Shown here one piece after another: positions 7,110 to 12,919 of a DNA stretch of 64,000 nt. Position numbers and translations under genes: made by a program. The stretch is from Ruegeria sediminis (GTDB taxonomy: Bacteria; Pseudomonadota; Alphaproteobacteria; Rhodobacterales; Rhodobacteraceae). Each line of letters opens with the position of its first letter. Within the stretch, counting starts at the first letter, position 1. The stretch lies in contig NZ_VCPD01000003.1 of assembly GCF_005938215.1 (NCBI RefSeq), forward strand, positions 434,001 through 498,000, given 5' to 3'. The notes beneath the pieces were generated by a model. That model had not been told where the DNA came from and did no database searches. It saw nothing but the letters and a program-made list of their open reading frames with translations.

Positions 7110-9509
7110 ATGAGCAGTTTCGACGAAACCGACGCCTTCGAAGGCGCATCGCTGTCCGCGCGGGCCATGGCAGCCCGCCCGGCGGCCTACATGGACGACC
7201 TGAACCCGGCGCAGCGCGAGGCGGTCGAGAAACTCGACGGCCCCGTCCTGATGCTGGCGGGCGCGGGGACGGGCAAGACGAAAACGCTCATGGCCCGCGT
7301 TGCTCATCTCATCACCGTCGGGCGAGCGCGGCCGGACCAAATTCTCGCGGTGACCTTTACCAACAAGGCCGCGCAAGACATGAAGAAACGGCTGGCAAAA
7401 ACGCCTTTCAGTTTACAACACCCAATTCCGTGGATGGGCACCTTCCACGCTCTTTCGGCAAAATTGCTGCGCCGCCACGCAGAATTGGTAGATCTAAAAT
7501 CAAATTTCACAATTCTCGACTCCGACGACCAATTGCGCCTGCTCAAGCAACTGGTGCAGGCGGCGAGTATCGACGACAAACGGTGGCCTGTACGTTTGCT
7601 GGCCAACTTCATTGATAATTGGAAGAACCGAGCGCTGGCGCCTGACAAAGTGCCGACAATGGATTCTGATGCCTACAACCACAAGGGCGTCGATCTCTAT
7701 GAACAATACCAGACCCGCCTGCGCGAGCTGAACGCCGTCGATTTCGGCGACCTGCTGCTGCACATGGTCACGATCTTTCAGACCCATCCGGACGTGCTGG
7801 AGCAGTACCAGCGCTGGTTCCGCTACATCCTGGTGGATGAATACCAGGACACCAACGTCGCCCAGTACCTGTGGCTGCGGTTGCTGGCGGGCGGGCACAA
7901 GAACATCTGCTGCGTCGGCGACGACGACCAGTCGATCTATGGCTGGCGCGGCGCCGAGGTCGGCAACATCCTGCGTTTCGAAAAGGACTTTCCCGGCGCG
8001 CATGTGGTGCGGCTCGAGCAGAACTACCGCTCGACCCCGCACATCCTCGCCGCCGCCTCGAACGTCATTCGCGGCAACGAGGGGCGCTTGGGCAAGGAGT
8101 TGTGGACCGAGGCGGAGCAGGGCGAAAAGGTCAGGCTGATCGGCCATTGGGACGGCGAGGAAGAAGCCCGCTGGATCGGCGAAGAGATCGACGCGATGCA
8201 GGGCGGCACGCGGGGCATGCGCCCGATGGCGTTGGACGAAATCGCCATCCTCGTCCGCGCCAGCCACCAGATGCGCGCCTTCGAGGACCGTTTCCTGACC
8301 ATCGGCCTGCCGTACCGCGTAATCGGCGGCCCGCGTTTCTACGAGCGGATGGAGATCCGCGACGCCATGGCCTATTTTCGGCTGGTCGTCAGCCCCGAAG
8401 ACGATCTGGCCTTCGAGCGGATCGTGAACGTGCCCAAGCGCGGCCTTGGCGACAAGGCGCAGCAGACCATCCAGATGACCGCCCGCGCGCATGGCGTGTC
8501 GCTGGTCGAGGGCGCGCGTCTCGCGGTCGAACAGGGGGCGATCAAGGGCAAGGGCGCCGCGGCGCTGCGGCAGCTTGTCGATGATCTGGCCCGCTGGAAC
8601 GCCATGACGCGCGGTCCGCGTATCGAGATCGACGACGATTCGGTGATCGACGACGGCGCCACGCCGGTCCGATATGGCGATCCCGAAACCTCCCACATCG
8701 AACTGGCGCAGATCGTGCTGGACGAATCCGGCTACACCGCCCACTGGCAGAACGACAAAACGCCCGAGGCTCCGGGGCGGCTGGAGAACCTCAAGGAACT
8801 GGTCAAGGCGCTGGAAAGCTTCGAGAACCTGCAAGGGTTCCTCGAGCATGTCAGCCTGATCATGGACAACGACAGCCTGGACGCGGAAAGCAAGGTCTCG
8901 ATCATGACCCTGCACGCCGCCAAGGGCCTCGAATTCCCCGCCGTCTTCCTGCCGGGGTGGGAGGACGGGCTGTTCCCGTCGCAGCGGTCGATGGACGAAT
9001 CCGGCCTCAAGGGCCTCGAAGAGGAACGCCGCCTGGCCTATGTCGGCATCACCCGCGCCGAAGAGGTCTGCACCATCTCCTTCGCCGCCAACCGGCGGGT
9101 GTTCGGGCAATGGCAGAACTCAATGCCCTCGCGCTTCATCGACGAACTGCCCGAGAATCATGTCGAGGTGTTGACGCCGCCGGGCCTCTATGGTGGGGGC
9201 GGCTACAGCACGCCCGGCATCGAGACCCGCGCCGCCGCGGCCAATGTCTACAACTCGCCCGGCTGGAAGCGGATGCAGGCGCGGCAGGGGCAATACGGCA
9301 TGTCGCAGCCGCGCGAAAGCCGCAACACGGTGATCGACCTGGACGCGGTGGCCAGCTTTACCCTGGGCGACCGCGTGTTTCACCAGAAATTCGGTTATGG
9401 CGCGGTCATCGGCATCGAAGGCGACAAGGTCGAGGTGGAATTCGAAAAGGCCGGCACCAAAAAGGTCGTGGCCCGGTTCCTCTCGGCCAGCGACGACGTG
9501 CCGTTCTGA
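7110..9509 (+). CDS. uvrD: ATP-dependent DNA helicase UvrD/PcrA
   Basis: This superfamily 1 3'-5' helicase unwinds DNA in excision repair and clears replication or recombination intermediates. The 799-residue chain has the Q-motif region LNPAQREAV, Walker A AGAGTGKTKT, motif Ia TFTNKAAQDMK, motif II VDEYQDTN, motif III GDDDQSIYGWRGA, motif IV LEQNYRST, motif V LHAAKGLEFP, and motif VI YVGITRAEE. The C-terminus has the Tudor-like VFHQKFGYGAVIGIEG segment that helps PcrA/UvrD bind partners such as RNA polymerase. An SOS box precedes it and a terminator follows. About 7320-7690 is clearly richer in A/T than the rest of the gene. Confidence 0.97.
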   Translation: MSSFDETDAFEGASLSARAMAARPAAYMDDLNPAQREAVEKLDGPVLMLAGAGTGKTKTLMARVAHLITVGRARPDQILAVTFTNKAAQDMKKRLAKTPFSLQHPIPWMGTFHALSAKLLRRHAELVDLKSNFTILDSDDQLRLLKQLVQAASIDDKRWPVRLLANFIDNWKNRALAPDKVPTMDSDAYNHKGVDLYEQYQTRLRELNAVDFGDLLLHMVTIFQTHPDVLEQYQRWFRYILVDEYQDTNVAQYLWLRLLAGGHKNICCVGDDDQSIYGWRGAEVGNILRFEKDFPGAHVVRLEQNYRSTPHILAAASNVIRGNEGRLGKELWTEAEQGEKVRLIGHWDGEEEARWIGEEIDAMQGGTRGMRPMALDEIAILVRASHQMRAFEDRFLTIGLPYRVIGGPRFYERMEIRDAMAYFRLVVSPEDDLAFERIVNVPKRGLGDKAQQTIQMTARAHGVSLVEGARLAVEQGAIKGKGAAALRQLVDDLARWNAMTRGPRIEIDDDSVIDDGATPVRYGDPETSHIELAQIVLDESGYTAHWQNDKTPEAPGRLENLKELVKALESFENLQGFLEHVSLIMDNDSLDAESKVSIMTLHAAKGLEFPAVFLPGWEDGLFPSQRSMDESGLKGLEEERRLAYVGITRAEEVCTISFAANRRVFGQWQNSMPSRFIDELPENHVEVLTPPGLYGGGGYSTPGIETRAAAANVYNSPGWKRMQARQGQYGMSQPRESRNTVIDLDAVASFTLGDRVFHQKFGYGAVIGIEGDKVEVEFEKAGTKKVVARFLSASDDVPF

Positions 9510-9547
9510 AATGGCGTGAAACGGGGCCTCTCGCCCCGATGCAGATG

Positions 9548-9577
9548 GGCGTCCGGCCGCAAACCGGGCGCCTTTTT
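9548..9577 (+). terminator. Intrinsic terminator of uvrD
   Basis: A 9-bp stem (9548-9556 with 9564-9572, one G-U pair in RNA, 7-base loop) is followed directly by five T residues (9573-9577). A smaller hairpin at 9522-9538 lies just upstream. It stops plus-strand transcription before the small-RNA array. Confidence 0.85.
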
Positions 9578-9589
9578 CATGCGCGTCCC

Positions 9590-9638
9590 AAAAAAACAGA
9601 AACGGCGGTTCCCAGGGAGGAGGAGGGGAACCGCCGTT
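9590..9638 (-). terminator. Cuckoo/CcsR-type hairpin 6, also the Rho-independent terminator of the operon
   Basis: A perfect 13-bp stem (9601-9613 with 9626-9638) carries the CUCCUCCUCCCU loop. On the minus strand it is followed after four bases by seven U residues (plus-strand A-run 9590-9596). The last motif hairpin therefore also terminates the DUF1127 and small-RNA transcript. Confidence 0.88.
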
Positions 9639-9649
9639 CTTTGCAACAC

Positions 9650-9674
9650 CGGATCAGGGAGGAGGAGAGACCCG
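9650..9674 (-). ncRNA. Cuckoo/CcsR-type hairpin 5
   Basis: A 6-bp stem (9650-9655 with 9669-9674) surrounds the conserved loop. One position is an A-C mismatch if the plus strand is transcribed but becomes a permissible U-G pair on the minus strand, which supports the minus strand as the functional one. A spacer hairpin (9687-9691 with 9698-9702) lies between it and hairpin 4. Confidence 0.82.
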
Positions 9675-9711
9675 ATGTATCCGAACCCGGGTTTCATCCC
9701 GGTATGAAGGT

Positions 9712-9748
9712 CGCGGCGATGCCAGGGAGGAGGAGAGGCATCGCCGCG
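9712..9748 (-). ncRNA. Cuckoo/CcsR-type hairpin 4
   Basis: A perfect 12-bp GC-rich stem (9712-9723 with 9737-9748) has a 13-base loop containing CCUCCUCCC. It pairs with hairpin 3 to form the second dimeric unit. Confidence 0.88.
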
Positions 9749-9757
9749 CGCTTGCAA

Positions 9758-9786
9758 CACCGGGTAGGGAGGAGGAGAACCCGGTG
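9758..9786 (-). ncRNA. Cuckoo/CcsR-type hairpin 3
   Basis: A perfect 8-bp stem (9758-9765 with 9779-9786) has a 13-base loop containing CCUCCUCCC. A motif-less spacer hairpin (9796-9800 with 9808-9812) separates it from hairpin 2. Confidence 0.88.
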
Positions 9787-9820
9787 TATCAGCGTCCGGC
9801 TTTCGGGGCCGGTATGACGT

Positions 9821-9854
9821 GCGGCGGCATCAGGGAGGAGGAGGATGCCGCCGC
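9821..9854 (-). ncRNA. Cuckoo/CcsR-type hairpin 2
   Basis: A perfect 11-bp stem (9821-9831 with 9844-9854) carries the 12-base CUCCUCCUCCCU loop on the minus strand. It forms the first dimeric unit with hairpin 1. Confidence 0.88.
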
Positions 9855-9863
9855 CAAGTTTCA

Positions 9864-9890
9864 GACCCTCCAGGGAGGAGGAGAAGGGTC
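9864..9890 (-). ncRNA. Cuckoo/CcsR-type hairpin 1 (nearest the DUF1127 gene)
   Basis: A 6-bp stem (9864-9869 with 9885-9890) encloses a 15-base loop containing CCUCCUCCC on the minus strand. It begins 24 bases after the DUF1127 stop codon. This is the weakest stem of the six. Confidence 0.8.
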
Positions 9891-9913
9891 CGATCCCGTG
9901 TATTCCTTCGCGC

Positions 9914-10138
9914 TCAGCGCGCGGTGAAGTCTTCTGCCGCCTGCAGGGCCACGCGCCGGATCATCGACCGGTGCAGACCCAGGTCCGCCAGGTCGCGCGT
10001 CGACAGGGCCGACAGCTCGTTGACGGTCTGGCGATACACCCTGTGACGGGTGTAGCGGGCTTTGGCGGCCTCGATCAGAGAGGAGAGGCCGGCGAAAAAT
10101 GTGCCTTTATGGGCCGTGTGGTCGCTTATGACAGCCAT
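9914..10138 (-). CDS. ccaF1: DUF1127 small basic protein (CcaF1-like)
   Basis: This 74-residue basic protein has the DUF1127 signature at its C-terminus: a YRQTVNELSALSTRDLADLGL segment followed by a basic IRRVA tail. Small DUF1127 proteins are arginine-rich and probably bind RNA. In R. sphaeroides the homologue encoded ahead of the CcsR RNAs (CcaF1) was reported to affect small-RNA processing, and the same arrangement is seen here. The ATG at 10138 follows AGGTTACTACC; a longer in-frame start at 10261 would add unrelated sequence. The transcript continues into the six hairpins and stops at 9590. The symbol rests on synteny plus family membership, not on a database comparison. Confidence 0.85.
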   Translation of the reverse strand: MAVISDHTAHKGTFFAGLSSLIEAAKARYTRHRVYRQTVNELSALSTRDLADLGLHRSMIRRVALQAAEDFTAR

Positions 10139-10195
10139 GGTAGTAACCTGTAGTTTCTTGTCTTTGCGGCGTGTGCCGCCGTTTGCTTGAGAGCG

Positions 10196-10223
10196 AAAAT
10201 AAGCGATTGCTGCGGCTGCACAA
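10196..10223 (-). promoter_or_regulatory. Candidate promoter of the DUF1127/small-RNA operon
   Basis: On the minus strand, TTGTGC (plus 10218-10223), 16 bases, then TATTTT (plus 10196-10201) resembles a housekeeping promoter and would give a leader of about 50 bases. The R. sphaeroides operon is reported to use alternative heat-shock sigma factors, so the real start may differ. Confidence 0.3.
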
Positions 10224-10800
10224 TGGGGGACGTGATCAATGCTGCTATGCAGCAAATGCATGGATTGGTTGGAGAATTCCGGAGGCGCCCGGAAAGGCCA
10301 AGAAAGGTTGACGTTTTGGGCAACATGCGGATTTGGTTGCCGTTAGGGCACCAGAGGGCCGAAAAGAACCTTGCCCGTGTCTTGGGCGCCCTGCATATCG
10401 ATTGAGCTTGACACGGATCGGCGTTTTGCAGCGCCGGAATCGCGGGCGGGAAATCATGGGACGAATGCGCGGCCTGTCCGAATGAATGCTCCGCTCCCCA
10501 GGTTTCAGCAGAGGAAACCCGGGTGATTCGCCGGAGATTTTGGGCCGACACGGGGTGCAAAGGCGGAAATTCCTTGTTCGAAGCGAATTTTCCGGGAATT
10601 CATGGGACAAATTTCGGCGCAAGGGTTTCTTGCTATATGTTGTGTCGGTTTTCGGACTGATAACAACAAGTGCCACATTTTTGTCCGAAGCACTTGAAAA
10701 ACACAGTATCCATTGGGCGTTCAGATGCGCCTGTTCTGAACTTTTCCCCAAAATACCTGTTGATTTCCATGAATTCCCATGTCATCCCTAATACATCCGA
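10224..10800. other. Non-coding region between divergent small-RNA loci
   Basis: I see no convincing gene in these 577 bases. The short open frames have no Shine-Dalgarno sequence and no recognisable product. The region becomes A/T-richer after about 10560. It holds an extended -10-like TGCTATATG (10631-10639) and a near-exact 13-base direct repeat around CATGGGAC (10454-10466 and 10600-10612). A TAATAC (10789-10794) is positioned to give a leader of about 250 bases before mraZ. All are candidate control sites for the mraZ leader. Confidence 0.4.
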
Positions 10801-11001
10801 TGAGGACGAGGCGACCGGGGCACCAAACGACCCCAACCAAAAACAAACAGGTTTCATACAGGCATCTCGCTTTCATCAGACCAAGAGATCCGGCGCGCGG
10901 GCGAGCAGACATCCCCCCAGGTGGCGCGCGCAGCTGGACATCCCGCAAAGCGGGCAAATGCGGCGGGTTGATCGGTGGCAGCAGATCAACCCGCCGTTTT
11001 T
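10801..11001 (+). ncRNA. UpsM-like small RNA from the mraZ leader (5' end approximate)
   Basis: The dcw cluster is preceded by a long untranslated leader with a strong internal terminator (10961-11001). This is the arrangement described in R. sphaeroides, where an extended mraZ 5' UTR of roughly 270 bases is partly terminated to give the UpsM small RNA, reported as a Rhodobacteraceae feature. Small hairpins precede the terminator, for example 10942-10946 with 10950-10954. The 3' end is well defined by the terminator. The 5' end is inferred from a TAATAC element at 10789-10794 and is uncertain by many bases. Confidence 0.7.
10961..11001 (+). terminator. Leader terminator upstream of mraZ (3' end of UpsM-like RNA)
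   Basis: A perfect 13-bp stem (10961-10973 with 10984-10996, 10-base loop) is followed directly by five T residues (10997-11001), 49 bases before the mraZ start. All dcw transcripts from the leader promoter must read through it, so it is a control point for the whole cluster. Confidence 0.93.
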
Positions 11002-11050
11002 AACTCCGGGGGCGGAATTTTTAGGGGCGCAAGCGAAAGGGACTCTCGTC

Positions 11051-11554
11051 TTGGCGCGCAGGTTCAGAGGCGAAAGCCACCACAAGGTGGACAGCAAGGG
11101 CAGGGTGTCGATCCCGGCCTCGTTTCGCCGTGTGCTCGAAGCCGGCGACCCCAACTGGCAATCCGGCGGCAACCCCGAACTTGTGATCGTCTACGGCGAC
11201 CACCGCCGGAAATTCCTGGAATGCTACACCATGGAGGCGATCGACGAGGTCGACGCCAAGATCGACGCGCTGCCGCGCGGCTCGATGGAGCGCAAGGCCC
11301 TGCAGCGCATGTTTCACGGGCAGTCCTTTCCCACCAACGTGGACGAAACCGGGCGCCTGGTGCTGCCGGCCAAGCTGCGCGACAAGATCGCGCTCGAGGG
11401 TGAGGCGTTTTTCATCGCCGCCGGCGACACCTTCCAGATCTGGAAACCCGAGACCTATGAGACCGAGGAAATGGTCAAGGCCGAACAGTGGATGGCGGAT
11501 CAGGGCGACGATTTCGACCCGATGCAGTTCCTCGACGGTCCGGGGGGCACGTGA
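11051..11554 (+). CDS. mraZ: Transcriptional regulator MraZ
   Basis: MraZ is the first gene of the dcw cluster and a ring-forming DNA-binding protein with two SpoVT/AbrB-like halves. Both signature loops are visible: [14 protein letters not shown] near residue 15 and [16 protein letters not shown] near residue 95. The product is 167 residues from a TTG start at 11051, where the family usually begins (ARRFRGES), with AAAGGGA at 11036-11042 as ribosome site. No ATG lies at a suitable position. The stop is followed by the rsmH start after four bases. In other bacteria MraZ represses its own operon through TGGG-type repeats; I did not find a clear triple repeat upstream. Confidence 0.95.
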   Translation: MARRFRGESHHKVDSKGRVSIPASFRRVLEAGDPNWQSGGNPELVIVYGDHRRKFLECYTMEAIDEVDAKIDALPRGSMERKALQRMFHGQSFPTNVDETGRLVLPAKLRDKIALEGEAFFIAAGDTFQIWKPETYETEEMVKAEQWMADQGDDFDPMQFLDGPGGT

Positions 11555-11558
11555 CGGC

Positions 11559-12554
11559 ATGGCTGCCGCGGACCGCCCTCAATCGGACAGCCCGCATATT
11601 CCCGTCTTGCTGCGGCCGCTTCTGGCGGCGGTCGCGCCCGTTTCGGGGGTCTGGCTGGATGGCACGTTCGGCGCCGGGGGCTATGCCCGCGGCCTGCTGG
11701 ACGCCGGCGCGGACAGGGTGATCGGCGTCGATCGCGACCCGCTCGCCTTCGAGATGGCCGCCTCCTGGGCCGGCGACTACGGCGACCGGCTGGTGATGCA
11801 GCCCGGCGTGTTCTCGCGCATGGACGACTACGCGCAGGATCTCGACGGCGTGGTTCTGGACCTCGGCGTGTCGTCGATGCAGCTCGACCAGGCCGAGCGG
11901 GGGTTTTCCTTCATGAAGGAGGGCCCGCTGGACATGCGAATGAGCCAGGAGGGCCCAAGCGCCGCCGACCTCGTCAACACCGCCTCCGAGGCGCAGTTGG
12001 CCGACATCCTGTTCCACTACGGCGAGGAACGCGCCAGCCGCCGCATCGCCAAGGCCATCGTCAAGGCGCGCGCCGAGGAACCGATCACGACCACTCTGCG
12101 GCTGACCGAAATCATCGAGGGTTGCCTGCCGCGCGCCAAGCCGGGGCAGTCCCACCCCGCAACGCGCTCGTTCCAGGCGCTGCGCATCGCGGTGAACCGG
12201 GAATACGAGGAATTGTTCGAGGGTCTGATGGCCGCGGAACGGGCGCTCAGGCCCGGCGGGCAGCTGGCGGTCGTCACCTTTCATTCGATCGAGGACCGGA
12301 TGGTGAAACGCTTTTTGCAGGCGCGGGCGGGCAAGACCGGGCGCGGCAGCCGCCATGCGCCCGAATTGCAGGAAGACAAGCCGCAATTCACCCTCAAGAC
12401 CCGCAAGGCCATCGGCCCGGACGCGCAGGAGTTGGCGGAAAACCCCCGCGCGCGTTCGGCCAAGCTGAGGGTTGCAATTCGGACCGATGCGCCTGCGGGG
12501 GCCGTCGATCCCCGCGCGATCGGTATGCCACAATTGAGTGGAGGAGCGAGATGA
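11559..12554 (+). CDS. rsmH: 16S rRNA (cytosine-1402-N4)-methyltransferase RsmH
   Basis: This SAM-dependent enzyme (also called MraW) methylates N4 of C1402 in the 16S rRNA P-site. The 331-residue chain has the SAM-binding [14 protein letters not shown] near residue 30, VIGVDRDP, the [19 protein letters not shown] block, and the C-terminal [15 protein letters not shown] motif. The ATG at 11559 lies four bases after mraZ. The ATGA overlap with ftsL indicates translational coupling. Length and motif order are normal. Confidence 0.97.
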   Translation: MAAADRPQSDSPHIPVLLRPLLAAVAPVSGVWLDGTFGAGGYARGLLDAGADRVIGVDRDPLAFEMAASWAGDYGDRLVMQPGVFSRMDDYAQDLDGVVLDLGVSSMQLDQAERGFSFMKEGPLDMRMSQEGPSAADLVNTASEAQLADILFHYGEERASRRIAKAIVKARAEEPITTTLRLTEIIEGCLPRAKPGQSHPATRSFQALRIAVNREYEELFEGLMAAERALRPGGQLAVVTFHSIEDRMVKRFLQARAGKTGRGSRHAPELQEDKPQFTLKTRKAIGPDAQELAENPRARSAKLRVAIRTDAPAGAVDPRAIGMPQLSGGAR

Positions 12555-12919
12555 AGAGTGTTTTGTATGTGTTGACCGCTCTGTCCGTGTTCGGACTGGC
12601 GCTTTGGGCGTATCAGGAGAATTACCGCACCCAGCAGGTGTTGAAGGAAACGCAGCTGCTGCAGCACCAGATCGGCGCGGCGCAGGCCCGGCTCAGCATC
12701 CTGCGCGCCGAATGGGCCTACCTGAACCGGCCCGACCGGCTGCGCGAACTGGCCGACCTGAACTTTGAACGGCTCGGACTTCTGCCGCTGCGCGCCGAAC
12801 AGTTCGGCCGCGCCGACCAGATCGCCTATGGCGAGGATCCCGACCTGCCGATCGTCGATCCGGGCGAGTTGCAGGCCATCACCGACGTCAAGGCCATGGC
12901 CGAGGTGCAGCAGCCATGA
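12551..12919 (+). CDS. ftsL: Cell division protein FtsL
   Basis: This 122-residue bitopic membrane protein has one transmembrane segment near the N-terminus ([19 protein letters not shown]), then a heptad-rich coiled-coil stretch (residues about 25-65) containing the [14 protein letters not shown] motif seen in alphaproteobacterial FtsL. FtsL bridges FtsQ and FtsB to the FtsWI synthase. The ATG overlaps the rsmH stop as ATGA and the stop overlaps ftsI in the same way. Position between rsmH and ftsI supports the call strongly despite low family conservation. Confidence 0.92.
   Translation: MKSVLYVLTALSVFGLALWAYQENYRTQQVLKETQLLQHQIGAAQARLSILRAEWAYLNRPDRLRELADLNFERLGLLPLRAEQFGRADQIAYGEDPDLPIVDPGELQAITDVKAMAEVQQP

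Larger units (their letters stand above)
9601..9890 (-). repeat. Array of six CCUCCUCCC-loop hairpins (cuckoo/CcsR-type small RNAs)
   Basis: On the minus strand, downstream of the DUF1127 gene, six stem-loops each carry the loop CTCCTCCTCCCT, which contains CCUCCUCCC. The loops are identical while the stems all differ and remain self-complementary, so base pairing rather than stem sequence has been kept. Loop starts on the plus strand are 9614, 9656, 9724, 9766, 9832 and 9872. The spacings 42, 68, 42, 66, 40 show a two-hairpin unit repeated three times. The arrangement matches the CcsR1-4 RNAs of R. sphaeroides, cut from the 3' part of a DUF1127 (ccaF1) transcript, and the wider cuckoo RNA family; that comparison is from memory. 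The loop is complementary to Shine-Dalgarno sequences. Confidence 0.93.

Noticed and set aside
9516-9707. Short plus-strand open frame over the hairpin array
   Set aside because: It is rich in Arg and Pro because it translates hairpin DNA, lacks its own promoter after the uvrD terminator and matches no family.
9601-9890. Possible CRISPR array or run of ribosome-binding sites
   Set aside because: Only the 12-base loop is repeated, the flanks form inverted repeats, spacing is unequal and no cas genes are near. The AGGGAGGAGGAG words are loops of minus-strand hairpins, not translation sites.
10139-11050. Classical MraZ operator (three closely spaced TGGG repeats)
   Set aside because: Several TGGG words occur, but none form the close regular triple known from E. 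coli.
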